Assembly (NCBI RefSeq): GCF_017114985.1
Contig: NZ_JABXKP010000039.1
Coordinates: 1 to 64,000, forward strand
DNA length: 64,000 nucleotides
Direction: 5' to 3'
Origin: Nostoc sp. JL33
GTDB lineage: Bacteria > Cyanobacteriota > Cyanobacteriia > Cyanobacteriales > Nostocaceae
How positions within the stretch are numbered: position 1 is the first letter of the stretch; each line of letters begins with the position of its first letter. The notes beneath the pieces were generated by a model. That model was not told where the DNA came from and made no database searches. It worked only from the letters and a program-made list of their open reading frames with translations. The position numbers and the translations under genes are program-made. Below are positions 18,313 to 27,383 of the stretch, piece by piece.

Positions 18313-18966
18313 ATGGGAATTCAGAATTTGTTTGCAGCAGGCGGTGTGGTCATGTGGCCCCTGTTGGCATTTTCGGTATTGGGTGGGGCACTGATCATCG
18401 AGCGGATCAGCTTTTGGGTACGGATTAATAAGCGTCAAAGCCGGGTGGTGCGAGATGTTTTGAATCTCTACCGTCTCGATAATGTTGTTGGTGCAATGGA
18501 GAAACTTCAAAAAAACGCAGATTTGCCACTCGCCCGGATTTTTCTGGCGGCTTTAGAATTAGAGGAGCCAAATCCAGAGGAATTTCGTTTGGCATTAGAA
18601 AGCGAAGCGCAGGCTGAGATACCTGTATTAAAACGTTTCCAAAACATTTTCGAGACAATCATTAGTCTAGCGCCACTGTTGGGTCTTCTCGGCACTGTGT
18701 TAGGATTAATAGCCTCCTTTGCTTCTCTAAACCTTGGTGATGTGGGAGGTAGTAAAACCACAAATGTGACATCTGGGATTAGTGAAGCTTTGGTAGCAAC
18801 AGCATCAGGATTGGTCGTTGCTATATTCATACTCGTGTTTGCCAATACCTTTCGGGGATTGTACCAACGGCAAATCGCACTAATTCAGGAGTATGGGGGA
18901 CAACTAGAATTACTCTACCGCCGTCGTTATCAACGAGGAGAAAAAACGTATGCGTCTACCAGATGA
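18313..18966 (+). CDS. exbB: ExbB/TolQ/MotA-family proton-channel protein
   Basis: Inner-membrane component of the TonB-energising motor, 217 residues. It has an N-terminal membrane helix (about 12–32), a cytoplasmic loop, and two C-terminal helices with the family signature APLLGLLGTVLGLIASF near residue 118 and TSGISEALVATASGLVVA near 155. ATG 18313 places the first helix at the proper distance. It overlaps exbD by 17 bases, so the two are co-translated; tonB lies divergently upstream. TolQ is an alternative label, but the neighbourhood favours ExbB. Confidence 0.92.
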   Translation: MGIQNLFAAGGVVMWPLLAFSVLGGALIIERISFWVRINKRQSRVVRDVLNLYRLDNVVGAMEKLQKNADLPLARIFLAALELEEPNPEEFRLALESEAQAEIPVLKRFQNIFETIISLAPLLGLLGTVLGLIASFASLNLGDVGGSKTTNVTSGISEALVATASGLVVAIFILVFANTFRGLYQRQIALIQEYGGQLELLYRRRYQRGEKTYASTR

Positions 18967-19354
18967 ACCAGAACTTCCACTACAAATCAACGTTGTGCCG
19001 CTAATTGACGTGATTTTTGCAATTTTGACATTTTTCATCATGTCAACTCTGTTTTTAACGCGTTCAGAAGGTTTACCAGTAAATTTACCGAAGGCCAGCA
19101 CAGCGAAACAACAGCAAGTTCCCACTAAAATTACGATTACGGTAGATGAAAAAGAACAGGTAAGCCTGAACCGTAAACCAATTGCAGTTGATGATTTGAC
19201 AGCGCAAGTGCGGACTTTAGTTGGTTCTAACCCAGAAGTGTTAGTGATTATTAATGCTGATGAAAAAGTTGATTATGGTCGGGTGGTGGCTGTGATGGAT
19301 CGGGTTCGTCAGGTTAAAGGGACAAAATTAGCGATCGCTACCCAAAGACAATAA
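18950..19354 (+). CDS. exbD: ExbD/TolR-family protein
   Basis: 134-residue partner of ExbB: short cytoplasmic N-terminus, one membrane helix starting at INVVPLIDVIFAILTFFIM (the Asp in this helix is the conserved proton-relay residue), and a periplasmic domain with the typical DEKVDYGRVVAVMDRVRQ motif. Overlap with exbB and divergence from tonB make a compact three-gene energy-transduction module. Confidence 0.93.
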   Translation: MRLPDEPELPLQINVVPLIDVIFAILTFFIMSTLFLTRSEGLPVNLPKASTAKQQQVPTKITITVDEKEQVSLNRKPIAVDDLTAQVRTLVGSNPEVLVIINADEKVDYGRVVAVMDRVRQVKGTKLAIATQRQ

Positions 19355-19790
19355 GTAAGAATATTGTAGATCAGAAGTTCAGAGAGTCAGCAAAATTCTA
19401 TGTTCTGACTCCTAACTCCTTTTTGGATGATGACTACAGTGGCGATATCTACTACCAGCTACCCTTACGTATCTGCAATTGTTGAGATATAACTTTAAAT
19501 AATAATTGTTATTAACTGTGAATGGTTGCCACTCTCCTAGCTCAAAGCCACGCAGATTCTTGGTTCAACCAGTCTACTTAGCCTAGACCCCTTTAAATAT
19601 ATAGCAAATCCTATTTGATTTCCTTCAAATCACAAGACTCAGATCCCCGACTTCTCTAAGAAGTCGGGGATCTCGTTGTTCACAAATAATTAAGTAGGGC
19701 TATAGTGAGAAGTGTTTGATCAGCGTTTAGATTATTCGACCCAAATCAACATTTTTTAGCGATCGCTAAAACTTGAATCTAAAAAATTTA
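19355..19790. other. Intergenic region before the protease remnant
   Basis: About 430 bases with a 15-bp perfect hairpin at 19641–19673 and otherwise no recognisable gene. It may contain the decayed N-terminal part of the subtilase, but no convincing Asp or His catalytic motif could be read in any frame. Confidence 0.5.
19641..19673. repeat. Perfect 15-bp hairpin repeat
   Basis: Arms AGATCCCCGACTTCT and AGAAGTCGGGGATCT around a 3-base CTA loop. The motif is of a kind found scattered between genes in many filamentous cyanobacteria. It is GC-rich but lacks a T-run, so I class it as a dispersed palindrome. Confidence 0.7.
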
Positions 19791-19844
19791 CACCGGGAAG
19801 TCGTGACGCACAAGTTGCAGAAGTTGTAAATTTTTGGTACTAAA

Positions 19845-20131
19845 ATCCAGTATACCAACAAATTGAAGACTGGTTGGAAGATGTTCCCTATTTGATTGCT
19901 CCTGGGAAAGGAGTTTATCCATCAGTTTAAGGTGGTGCTTATGAATCTTGGGATGCAACTTCAATCGGAACCCCAATCTTTTCTGGTATAGCAGCGTTAA
20001 TCTTAGAGAAGTATAGTAAGCAAATTCCAGCATTGGATTTAATTGACGCACTGTTCACAAGTTGTAAAGATTTGGGACATGACAAGGAACGCCAAGGTAA
20101 AGGTTTAATTAAGGTAACCGCAGCCCTATGA
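19845..20131 (+). pseudogene. C-terminal remnant of a subtilisin-like (S8) peptidase
   Basis: One frame reads DWLEDVPYLIAPGKGVYPSV, an in-frame TAA, then GGAYESWDATSIGTPIFSGI, AALILEKYSKQIP and CKDLGHDKERQGKGLI. This is the end of a subtilase: the serine-box (normally GTSMATP) is visible as ATSIGTP, so the nucleophile codon survives. The Asp and His regions are absent, and the internal stop shows decay. The frame ends in a TGA that overlaps the NACHT gene's ATG (ATGA at 20128–20131), so the intact ancestor was translationally coupled to it. Confidence 0.82.
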
Positions 20132-22650
20132 AACTTAACGAAAGTCAAATTGCCAAAATTGACCCTCTGCTTAAAGAAGTACTGATGAAAGCTAAGGGAA
20201 ATAAAGTGATTCGAGCAATTATGAGTTTAGGGGATGAAAATCAAATTAGATTAAATGCTAGCAATTCATCGCCGGAACCTCAGCAATTTACATCATCTGA
20301 GGCTTATCGACAGGCATTAATTGATCAGCGTAAAAGCCAACTAACCGAAGTGCTGTGTGATACTATCGAAGAACTCCAGCAACTTTCTTTGAAACCTGTT
20401 GGAGGTGAACTCAGCAGCGTTGTGGTTGTAGAAGGTTCGGCTGATGCGATTTTGCGCTCATTAGCACTGTCTGGAGTTAACCATGTCACTTTAGATCAGC
20501 TGATTGCACCCCCGGAAGTTGTACCAGATGCAGCGATTAAACATTTTGCTGATATTTATATCAATACACTTGATCGCCCTTTAGATCAGAAAACCACAAA
20601 ATTAATTTATCAAGCATCTGAGCAATATATTATTAACTACCACAGACGCCATAACAAGTTGCAAATATTGGGAATGCAACAACCTGTAGATTTGGATTCA
20701 ATCTACATAGCTGTGCAATATTTGCAGCCAAGTGATATTTGGCGATTGGAATCAATTGAAGCTTTAGACAATCTTTTTTGCGAAGCTGGAAAACGCGAAT
20801 TTCAGCCTGAAGATGCTGATCAGCAACAGGGCATTAAAGTTGCCAATCAGCAGCAATATCTGATGGTACTTGGGGCAGCAGGTGCAGGTAAATCTACATT
20901 TTTGCGGAAGATAGGATTAGAAGCACTCAAGGGAAAATCTGGTGAATTAGAACATGAATGTATTCCGGCTTTCATTGAATTAAAACTATTGACTGATAGA
21001 GAAATTAATCTTGAAGAAGCTATCAGACAAGAAATGCGATTGTGTCAGTTGCCATTTGAGGCAGAATTTACTACCAAAGCCTTACAACAAGGTAAGTTAT
21101 TAATTTTGCTAGATGGTTTGGATGAAGTATCAACCGTAAACAGCGAATTATTAATTAGGCAAATTCAAATTTTTGTTGAGCAATACAAAGAAAATAGGTT
21201 TATTCTATCTTGCCGGACTGCTGCTTATAAATCGCAGTTTAGGAATTTGATCGAAATTGGGATTGTAGATTTTGATGATGCTCAAATTCAGCAGTTTATT
21301 CAAAATTGGTTTTCTTCAGAGGTAGATAGAAAAGCCGGAACTGCTGATAATTGCTGGGGGTTAATTAACACCCAAGAATCAACTAAAGATTTAGCTCGAT
21401 CTCCTGTATTGTTAACTTTTCTCTGTTTAGTGTATGACGAATCTCAAGACTTGCCTAAAAACCGAGCTACGGTTTACAGTGATGCTATCGATATATTACT
21501 CAAAAAATGGGCAGCTGAAAAACGCATTCAAACCGATCCCACTTATCGTCAGCTTGACATCGATTTAGAGAAGATTATACTAAGTGAGATTGCATATTAC
21601 AGCTTTAAATCACAACGGCTACTCTTATCTCACCAAGAACTTGTGAGTCAAATTAAAGAGTTTCTGCACAATAACGACAATGCACCCAAAGATTTAGATG
21701 CTGAGACAGTTATAAATGCTATAGCTATTCAGCAGGGAATTTTAGTAGAACGAGCAAGGGATATCTACTCGTTTTCTCATGTGACACTACAAGAATATTT
21801 AACAGCAGAATATATTAATCACCATCGTCAAGTTGAAAAATTAGTTACTGAACATCTTATAGATACACGCTGGAAAGAAGTGTTTTTACTAGTAGCTGGG
21901 TTAATGCGAGGTGGTGCAGATGAGTTAGTGCTGTTGATGGAAACAGAAGTGCAAAAGTACATTAATACACCGAAGTTGCAAGCGTTATTAAACTGGGCAG
22001 AACAGGTAACAGTTGGAGATGAAGGTAATTATAAGCCTGTGAGTAAACGTGCAGCTGCGATCGCGATCGCCAACGCCATCGCCAACGCCAACGCCATCGC
22101 CAACGCCATCGCCAACGCCAACGCCATCGCTTACGCCAACGCCAACGCGATCGCCAACGCCTACGCTTACGCCTACGCTTACAGCTACGCTTACAGCTAC
22201 GCCAACGCCTACGCCAACGCCAGAGCCTATGCCTATGCCTATGCGATCGCCTATGTCAACGCGATCGTCAACGCCAACGATATCGCCAACGCCAACGACA
22301 TCGCTAAAGCTATCAACTACTCTCGTGAACTTGAAAAATTAAAAATCTTCAATAACATCAACTTTACTGTCCTGATTGCTCGACTAGAAGCACTCAGAGA
22401 TAAAGTTACTGATGATCAACAGCTACGAAAAGCGCGTCTGATATTTGCTGAACGCCTCCAAAAAACTTTAGTTAATGCTTTCAATCTCAATCCAGAAATG
22501 GTCAACTTATCTGAGGAAGAAGTGAAAGCACTCGGCGATTATCTCTACGCTAATCATCTGATAATCGAGTGCAAACAAGCGGCTGTGCAGGTGTCACCCC
22601 AAACTTGGGAAGCGATTGAGGCGCGAATGTTCTTGGTTCCAATCGGTTAA
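20128..22650 (+). CDS. NACHT-domain NTPase (NLR-like STAND protein)
   Basis: 840 residues. An N-terminal effector or adaptor region (about 1–200) includes a small alpha/beta segment near 95–128 ([20 protein letters not shown]). The NACHT ATPase follows, with Walker [16 protein letters not shown] near 249 and extended Walker [13 protein letters not shown] near 325, and a winged-helix-like region ending [16 protein letters not shown]. After an acidic helical stretch comes an alternating Ala-X repeat (about 642–729) and a helical C-terminus. NACHT proteins of bacteria are established antiphage sensors and the family is abundant in Nostoc. It overlaps a decayed S8 peptidase by four bases; that partner may have been its effector. 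Function is inferred. Confidence 0.9.
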   Translation: MKLNESQIAKIDPLLKEVLMKAKGNKVIRAIMSLGDENQIRLNASNSSPEPQQFTSSEAYRQALIDQRKSQLTEVLCDTIEELQQLSLKPVGGELSSVVVVEGSADAILRSLALSGVNHVTLDQLIAPPEVVPDAAIKHFADIYINTLDRPLDQKTTKLIYQASEQYIINYHRRHNKLQILGMQQPVDLDSIYIAVQYLQPSDIWRLESIEALDNLFCEAGKREFQPEDADQQQGIKVANQQQYLMVLGAAGAGKSTFLRKIGLEALKGKSGELEHECIPAFIELKLLTDREINLEEAIRQEMRLCQLPFEAEFTTKALQQGKLLILLDGLDEVSTVNSELLIRQIQIFVEQYKENRFILSCRTAAYKSQFRNLIEIGIVDFDDAQIQQFIQNWFSSEVDRKAGTADNCWGLINTQESTKDLARSPVLLTFLCLVYDESQDLPKNRATVYSDAIDILLKKWAAEKRIQTDPTYRQLDIDLEKIILSEIAYYSFKSQRLLLSHQELVSQIKEFLHNNDNAPKDLDAETVINAIAIQQGILVERARDIYSFSHVTLQEYLTAEYINHHRQVEKLVTEHLIDTRWKEVFLLVAGLMRGGADELVLLMETEVQKYINTPKLQALLNWAEQVTVGDEGNYKPVSKRAAAIAIANAIANANAIANAIANANAIAYANANAIANAYAYAYAYSYAYSYANAYANARAYAYAYAIAYVNAIVNANDIANANDIAKAINYSRELEKLKIFNNINFTVLIARLEALRDKVTDDQQLRKARLIFAERLQKTLVNAFNLNPEMVNLSEEEVKALGDYLYANHLIIECKQAAVQVSPQTWEAIEARMFLVPIG
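22051..22314. repeat. Degenerate hexamer repeat inside the NACHT gene
   Basis: About 264 bp of in-frame GCCAAC / GCCATC / TACGCC hexamers, interleaved with GCGATCGC. Encodes strictly alternating alanine with Asn, Ile or Tyr (for example [14 protein letters not shown], then [17 protein letters not shown]). The hexamer period preserves both the frame and the i/i+2 pattern. Replication slippage is the likely source of the length. Confidence 0.9.
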
Positions 22651-22754
22651 GCAAAGAAGAATTCAGCAATCTTTGAGTGGAGGATTTAGCGCAAAGTCGG
22701 AGTTACCCCAATCCGGTTTGGATAAGGTTTTTTGATGACACGCCGCTAATCGCA

Positions 22755-22822
22755 AAGACGCGATAAATCGCCGTCTTTACAACAATCAGTCCTTTGTAGA
22801 GACGGCGATTTATCGCGTCTCT
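22755..22822. repeat. Large inverted repeat after the NACHT gene
   Basis: Arms AAGACGCGATAAATCGCC and GGCGATTTATCGCGTCTC, extended by further complementary bases (GTCTTTACAA / TTGTAGAGAC) around a short loop. Such repeats built on CGATAAATCG are dispersed in Nostoc genomes. It could also terminate the NACHT transcript. A short ACGTAGCA / TGCTACGT palindrome follows at about 22829–22845. Confidence 0.65.
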
Positions 22823-22927
22823 TACCTTAACGTAGCACTGCTACGTCAAAACAATTCTTTTTCACGCCTATGTCTATTAGGTTTGCGTATATCAACTAAC
22901 GAGTCGCCACCACACCAAGTTCTCTCG

Positions 22928-23383
22928 TTAGGAATGCATAAGTTGTTTTCCCTCTTCATCATATATGTCATGTTCTCGATGAATGAAAACCTCAGACAAA
23001 ACCAGATAAGCTTCAGTCCAAGCTGTCATCACTTCTTCTGTAGCTGCTTCCCCTAAAATATCTTTCATCGCTTGCAGTAAACTTTCTCCGACAATAGGAT
23101 ACTGTTCTGGTGTAACATGGGTCTGCACATGGCGATGGGCAATCTTTTCAACCATCGACTTTAAAGCAGGTAGATTATCAATTTGGGCAGCATAATTATA
23201 AACTGCTGTAGCCAATCTTGCAGGCTGAGAACCATTTGCTTGAGCAGACATATTAAATTGTTCTTTCATTTCTGGATGATTGTGAAACATAATTTCATAC
23301 ATCCGAATTGTGATTTGTTGACCGTTCTTTTTCAAGACAGGTGCTGTAGATTTGACGATATCTATTGTTTGTTGGCTAATCAT
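22928..23383 (-). CDS. Single-domain globin (flavohaemoglobin-type)
   Basis: 151-residue haem protein matching the globin part of flavohaemoglobins and Vitreoscilla haemoglobin: TAPVLKKNGQQITIRMYEIMF at the A/B helices and IAHRHVQTHVTPEQYPIVGE around the proximal histidine (second His of AHRHV). The FAD/NAD reductase domain is absent, so it is a stand-alone globin, plausibly for oxygen or nitric oxide handling with a separate reductase. It is divergent from the carotenoid oxygenase. The length is that of a complete single-domain globin. Confidence 0.9.
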   Translation of the reverse strand: MISQQTIDIVKSTAPVLKKNGQQITIRMYEIMFHNHPEMKEQFNMSAQANGSQPARLATAVYNYAAQIDNLPALKSMVEKIAHRHVQTHVTPEQYPIVGESLLQAMKDILGEAATEEVMTAWTEAYLVLSEVFIHREHDIYDEEGKQLMHS

Positions 23384-23570
23384 AGTTTTTTGAACGACTT
23401 GGAATGTTGATTGATTCCACTCTAGTGGTTATTTTTATTGATGACTATGAGCTAGCTCAGTTAACGAGTAATATCATGTCAAAGCCTCTATACATCTCCA
23501 GCTAGAGGCATTGATAAAAATGTCAGAATGAAAGTAGGTACATCGATAATTTATCAAGCGAAAAATTCAT

Positions 23571-25007
23571 ATGCATACTATTGATAAAAAGTCAATAACA
23601 AAAGCTTGGGCAGGTGCGATCGCAGAACCGGCAAAAGAATTTCCCCCTACGCAACTGCCAATTATCTCTGGCAAAATCCCAGATGGCTTGCGTGGCACAC
23701 TTTACCGCAATGGCCCGGCACAGCTAGAACGCGGTGGCGATTGCGTGGGACACTGGTTTGATGGAGATGGGGCAATTCTCGGCGTCCATTTCACTGATGC
23801 AGGAGTTACTGGAGTTTATCGCTATGTGCAAACAGCAGAATACCAAGCTGAAACTAAAGCAGATAGGTTCCTCTATGGTGTTTATGGTATGCACACCCCA
23901 GGGCCGATCTGGAAGCGCTGGGGACAACAAATGAAAAATGCAGCGAATACCTCAGTGTTGGCTTTACCTGATAAACTGTTGGCTTTATGGGAAGCAACAA
24001 ATCCCTATGCCCTTGACTTGGAAACTTTAGAAACGAAGGGATTAGATGATTTAGGTGCTTTGGACAATGGATTACCTTATTCTGCTCATTACAAGCGCGA
24101 TCCAGACACAGGAGAGATTTTTAACTTTGGAATTAGTATAGGAAGTTCTGTACAACTGAATCTCTACAAAAGCGATCCGACTGGCAAAATTATCCAAAAA
24201 GCTGCTTTTAAGCTAGATCGCTACTCAATAATGCATGATTTTGTTTTAACTCAAAGGTATCTGGTATTTTTCATGCCACCGATGCGGTTGAAAATGCTGT
24301 CACTTATGCTAGGCATGACTACCTTTAGTGAATCTTTGTTGTGGGAACCTCAGTTAGGAACCCAAGTGTTAATCTTTGATCGCGAAAACTTATCCTTAGT
24401 TAGTCGTGGCGAAACCGATCCCTGGTTTAATTGGCATTTTGGCAATGGCTATGAAGATGAAGACGGTTCTGTGATTCTAGACGTGGTGCGATATTCAGAT
24501 TTTCAACAAACTAATGAATATCTCAGAGAAATCGCAACTGGTGAGACACACACAGTTCCAAGAGGAAGATTATGGCAAGTGCATCTCAATCCTCAAACAG
24601 CTAAAGTGACAGCAACGCAAGAAGTTATCAAGCGCAGGTGTGAGTTTCCCGTAGTGCAGCGATCGCAAGTTGGGCAACCTTGGCGCTATACTTATGTATC
24701 ATTAATGCCCCAAGAAACAGATACAGGTGAAGAATTGTTTGGTGCGATCGCTCGCTTCGACTACAAAACCGAAACCCTCACCGAAGCAGACTTAGGAGAA
24801 AACCGTTATCCTTCAGAACCCATCCACGCCCAAGATAGCCAAAACCCTTCACAAGGTTGGGTGCTAACCGTTGTCTACGATGGTAATTCTCATAGTAGCG
24901 AAGTTTGGGTATTTGATAGCGATCGCCTCGATGCCGAACCCGTTTGCAAACTAGGATTACCCAGCGTCATCCCCCACAGCTTCCACGGCACTTGGAACCC
25001 AGCCTAA
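23571..25007 (+). CDS. Carotenoid oxygenase (apocarotenoid-cleaving, RPE65/CCD family)
   Basis: 478-residue non-haem iron dioxygenase that cleaves (apo)carotenoids to aldehydes such as retinal. A seven-bladed propeller is expected; the four iron-ligand histidines are visible in LPYSAHYKRDPDTGE, SIMHDFVLTQRY, WFNWHFGNGYEDEDG and, at the very C-terminus, HSFHGTWNPA. Length and C-terminal histidine match the cyanobacterial apocarotenoid-15,15'-oxygenase branch. The exact substrate cannot be read from sequence. A terminator-like hairpin follows at 25059–25092. Confidence 0.93.
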   Translation: MHTIDKKSITKAWAGAIAEPAKEFPPTQLPIISGKIPDGLRGTLYRNGPAQLERGGDCVGHWFDGDGAILGVHFTDAGVTGVYRYVQTAEYQAETKADRFLYGVYGMHTPGPIWKRWGQQMKNAANTSVLALPDKLLALWEATNPYALDLETLETKGLDDLGALDNGLPYSAHYKRDPDTGEIFNFGISIGSSVQLNLYKSDPTGKIIQKAAFKLDRYSIMHDFVLTQRYLVFFMPPMRLKMLSLMLGMTTFSESLLWEPQLGTQVLIFDRENLSLVSRGETDPWFNWHFGNGYEDEDGSVILDVVRYSDFQQTNEYLREIATGETHTVPRGRLWQVHLNPQTAKVTATQEVIKRRCEFPVVQRSQVGQPWRYTYVSLMPQETDTGEELFGAIARFDYKTETLTEADLGENRYPSEPIHAQDSQNPSQGWVLTVVYDGNSHSSEVWVFDSDRLDAEPVCKLGLPSVIPHSFHGTWNPA

Positions 25008-25058
25008 CAAACCCTCTGCGTTTCCCTTAGCTACCTGGAGCGTTTAAAAAACAATCCT

Positions 25059-25092
25059 ATTGACCAGACGTAATTAATCGCATCTGGTCAAT
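25059..25092 (+). terminator. Hairpin after the carotenoid oxygenase gene
   Basis: Arms ATTGACCAGACG and CATCTGGTCAAT (one mismatch) around an AT-rich loop of about 10 bases, 50 bases after the stop codon. There is no strong T-run, so rho-independent function is only probable. Confidence 0.4.
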
Positions 25093-25124
25093 GCAAAATC
25101 AAAAATCCCAAAAAGCCTTGCCCT

Positions 25125-25703
25125 ATGCAATTGCAAGAAAAACGCGATTATTCTCCCACAGAATACCTAGAACTAGAAGTCATTTCCGAATATCGTCATG
25201 AATATATAGACGGTGAAATTATACCCATCACAGGTGGAACACCAAATCACAACCAAATAGCTGGTAATTTTTGTGCAGCCCTGAATTTTGCTTTGAAGCG
25301 ACAACCTTATCGAGTATTCATAGCTGATCAACGTCTATGGATTCCTAAAAAGCGAATTCATACATATCCTGATGTAATGGTTGTTGCAGGTTCATTAGAA
25401 TTTTCTGAGGGACGTACAGATACAATTACTAATCCCTTAGTGATTTGTGAGGTGCTATCCAAATCTACCAGAAGCTATGATATAGATGATAAATTTGCGG
25501 CTTATCGCACCATACCCAGTTTTCAGGAATATGTTCTGATTGATCAGTACAAAAATCATGTAGAACAATATTCTAAAACTGACGACAAAAAATGGATTTT
25601 CTCAGAGTATGAAGAAGAGAATAGTATTCTAATACTATCGTCTATTCAATTTCAAATCTCACAATCAGATATTTATGATAAAGTTGACTTTGAGGCTAAA
25701 TAA
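25125..25703 (+). CDS. Uma2-family (DUF820) putative restriction-endonuclease-fold protein
   Basis: 192 residues of a family greatly expanded in cyanobacteria. PD-(D/E)xK nuclease-fold motifs are visible: an N-terminal EYRHEYIDGEI block, YPDVMVV near residue 85, and ICEVLSKSTRSYD near 108, then the conserved FAAYRTIPSFQEYVLID. No partner methylase or target is apparent, and the biological role of the family is unsettled. The ATG at 25125 begins the standard family N-terminus. Confidence 0.88.
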   Translation: MQLQEKRDYSPTEYLELEVISEYRHEYIDGEIIPITGGTPNHNQIAGNFCAALNFALKRQPYRVFIADQRLWIPKKRIHTYPDVMVVAGSLEFSEGRTDTITNPLVICEVLSKSTRSYDIDDKFAAYRTIPSFQEYVLIDQYKNHVEQYSKTDDKKWIFSEYEEENSILILSSIQFQISQSDIYDKVDFEAK

Positions 25704-25771
25704 TAACCAGATAAATCGTTATAGAATAGAAATAAACCTTATATACAAACGCTAATTAAGTATAATTGCCC

Positions 25772-27136
25772 ATGACCACTTCTAAACGCCACTATCACAT
25801 CACTACTTTCGGTTGTCAGATGAATAAAGCTGACTCAGAGCGCATGGCTGGTGTTTTGGAAGACATGGGCTTTGAGTGGTCAGAAGACCCGAATAATGCA
25901 GATGTGATTCTCTACAATACCTGCACAATTCGGGATAATGCCGAGCAAAAGGTATATTCCTACCTTGGCAGACAGGCGAAGCGTAAACATGAGCAGCCTA
26001 ATTTAACCCTGATCGTAGCTGGTTGTGTTGCCCAGCAGGAAGGGGAAGCGCTATTGCGGCGAGTCCCAGAATTAGACTTGGTAATGGGGCCACAACACGC
26101 CAACCGTCTGAAAGATTTGCTAGAGTCGGTGTTTGCTGGCAACCAAGTTGTCGCAACCGAGTCAGTTCATATTATTGAAGATATCACCCAGCCGCGACGT
26201 GATAGTAAAGTCACAGCTTGGGTAAATGTAATTTACGGCTGTAACGAACGCTGCACCTATTGTGTGGTTCCCAACGTCCGAGGTGTCGAACAATCTCGCA
26301 CACCGTCAGCTATCCGGGCTGAAATAGAAGAATTAGGACGCCAAGGTTACAAAGAAGTTACTCTACTCGGTCAAAATATTGACGCTTACGGCAGAGATTT
26401 GCCAGGAACAACGCCAGAAGGTCGGCATCTGTACAACTTCACAGATTTACTTTATTATGTGCATGATCTGCCGGGGATTGAAAGATTAAGATTTGCTACT
26501 AGTCATCCTCGTTATTTTACAGAGAGATTAATTAAGGCTTGTGCTGAGTTACCCAAAGTCTGCGAACACTTCCACATTCCCTTTCAATCTGGGGATAATG
26601 AACTTTTAAAGGCGATGTCGCGGGGTTATACCCATGAGAAATATCGCCGGATTATTGATACCATTCGGCGGTATATGCCAGATGCTTCAATTAGTGCTGA
26701 TGCGATTGTCGGTTTTCCTGGGGAGACAGAAGCACAGTTTGAAAATACCCTGAAACTGGTGGAAGATATTGGCTTTGATATGTTGAATACAGCAACATAT
26801 TCGCCGCGTCCAGGGACACCAGCCGCGTTGTGGGATAATCAACTGAGTGAAGAAGTTAAAAGCGATCGCCTCCAACGCCTGAATCATTTAGGAAACTTGA
26901 AAGTCGCCGAGCGATCGCAACGTTACTTTGGACGCATTGAATCGGTTTTAGTAGAAGACCAAAATCCAAAAGATCAAACCCAGGTGATGGGACGCACTGG
27001 CGGTAATCGTCTGACATTCTTCAGTGGCGACATCAAAGAATTGAAAGGGCAGTTAGTGAAGGTAAAAATTACCGAAGTTCGCCCTTTTAGCTTGACAGGT
27101 GAACCAGTTGAAATCAAACAAGCCTTGTCTGTCTGA
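25772..27136 (+). CDS. miaB: tRNA-2-methylthio-N6-dimethylallyladenosine synthase
   Basis: Radical-SAM methylthiotransferase that modifies A37 of tRNAs reading UNN codons. 454 residues. The N-terminal UPF0004 domain has three cluster cysteines ([33 protein letters not shown]), the radical-SAM CxxxCxxC is in [14 protein letters not shown] near residue 157, and a TRAM domain closes the protein (about 380–450). The ATG at 25772 is chosen over an in-frame TTG two codons upstream because [15 protein letters not shown] matches the family start. Confidence 0.96.
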   Translation: MTTSKRHYHITTFGCQMNKADSERMAGVLEDMGFEWSEDPNNADVILYNTCTIRDNAEQKVYSYLGRQAKRKHEQPNLTLIVAGCVAQQEGEALLRRVPELDLVMGPQHANRLKDLLESVFAGNQVVATESVHIIEDITQPRRDSKVTAWVNVIYGCNERCTYCVVPNVRGVEQSRTPSAIRAEIEELGRQGYKEVTLLGQNIDAYGRDLPGTTPEGRHLYNFTDLLYYVHDLPGIERLRFATSHPRYFTERLIKACAELPKVCEHFHIPFQSGDNELLKAMSRGYTHEKYRRIIDTIRRYMPDASISADAIVGFPGETEAQFENTLKLVEDIGFDMLNTATYSPRPGTPAALWDNQLSEEVKSDRLQRLNHLGNLKVAERSQRYFGRIESVLVEDQNPKDQTQVMGRTGGNRLTFFSGDIKELKGQLVKVKITEVRPFSLTGEPVEIKQALSV

Positions 27137-27141
27137 GAAAA

Positions 27142-27266
27142 TAGACTTCTTGCATAAATCAAAAAAAGAACCCCACCCCGCCTTTGACTTACGTCAAAGT
27201 CTCCCCTAAGAGCAGGCTCTTAGGGGCTGGGGGTGGGGTGTTAGGGGACTTTTGCAAGAGGTGTAA
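27142..27266. mobile_element. MITE-like inverted-repeat element after miaB
   Basis: Imperfect ends ACTTCTTGCATAAATC and (complement) ACACCTCTTGCAAAAGTC enclose inner arms ACCCCACCCC / GGGGTGGGGT and two palindromes, TTTGACTTACGTCAAAG and CCCCTAAGAGCAGGCTCTTA. Non-coding. The nested architecture fits a non-autonomous element and could also form a strong terminator for miaB. Confidence 0.6.
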
Positions 27267-27273
27267 TGTTTTA

Positions 27274-27373
27274 AAATAATTCGTAATTGATAATGACGCT
27301 CTACCAGACGCTGCGCGTAGCTTGCTTCTGGGCAGGAGTACGCAGACTCACTAACGTCATTACAAATTAATTA
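27274..27373. repeat. Repeat with AATTCGTAATTGATAAT end, copy 1
   Basis: Begins AATAATTCGTAATTGATAAT and ends with an inverted relative (GTCATTACAAATTAATTA). A copy of the left end recurs at about 36537. The interior contains ACCAGACGCTGCGCGTAGC, a fragment of another family. Non-coding. Confidence 0.5.
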
Positions 27374-27383
27374 AGCCCTTCCC

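Noticed and set aside
19788..20051. 87-residue - strand gene
   Set aside because: Antisense to the recognisable subtilase C-terminus, which carries the ATSIGTP serine box on the + strand.
22049..22342. 97-codon Pro-Thr repeat frame inside the NACHT gene
   Set aside because: Shifted reading of the same hexamer array; no start context and wholly inside the NACHT coding sequence.
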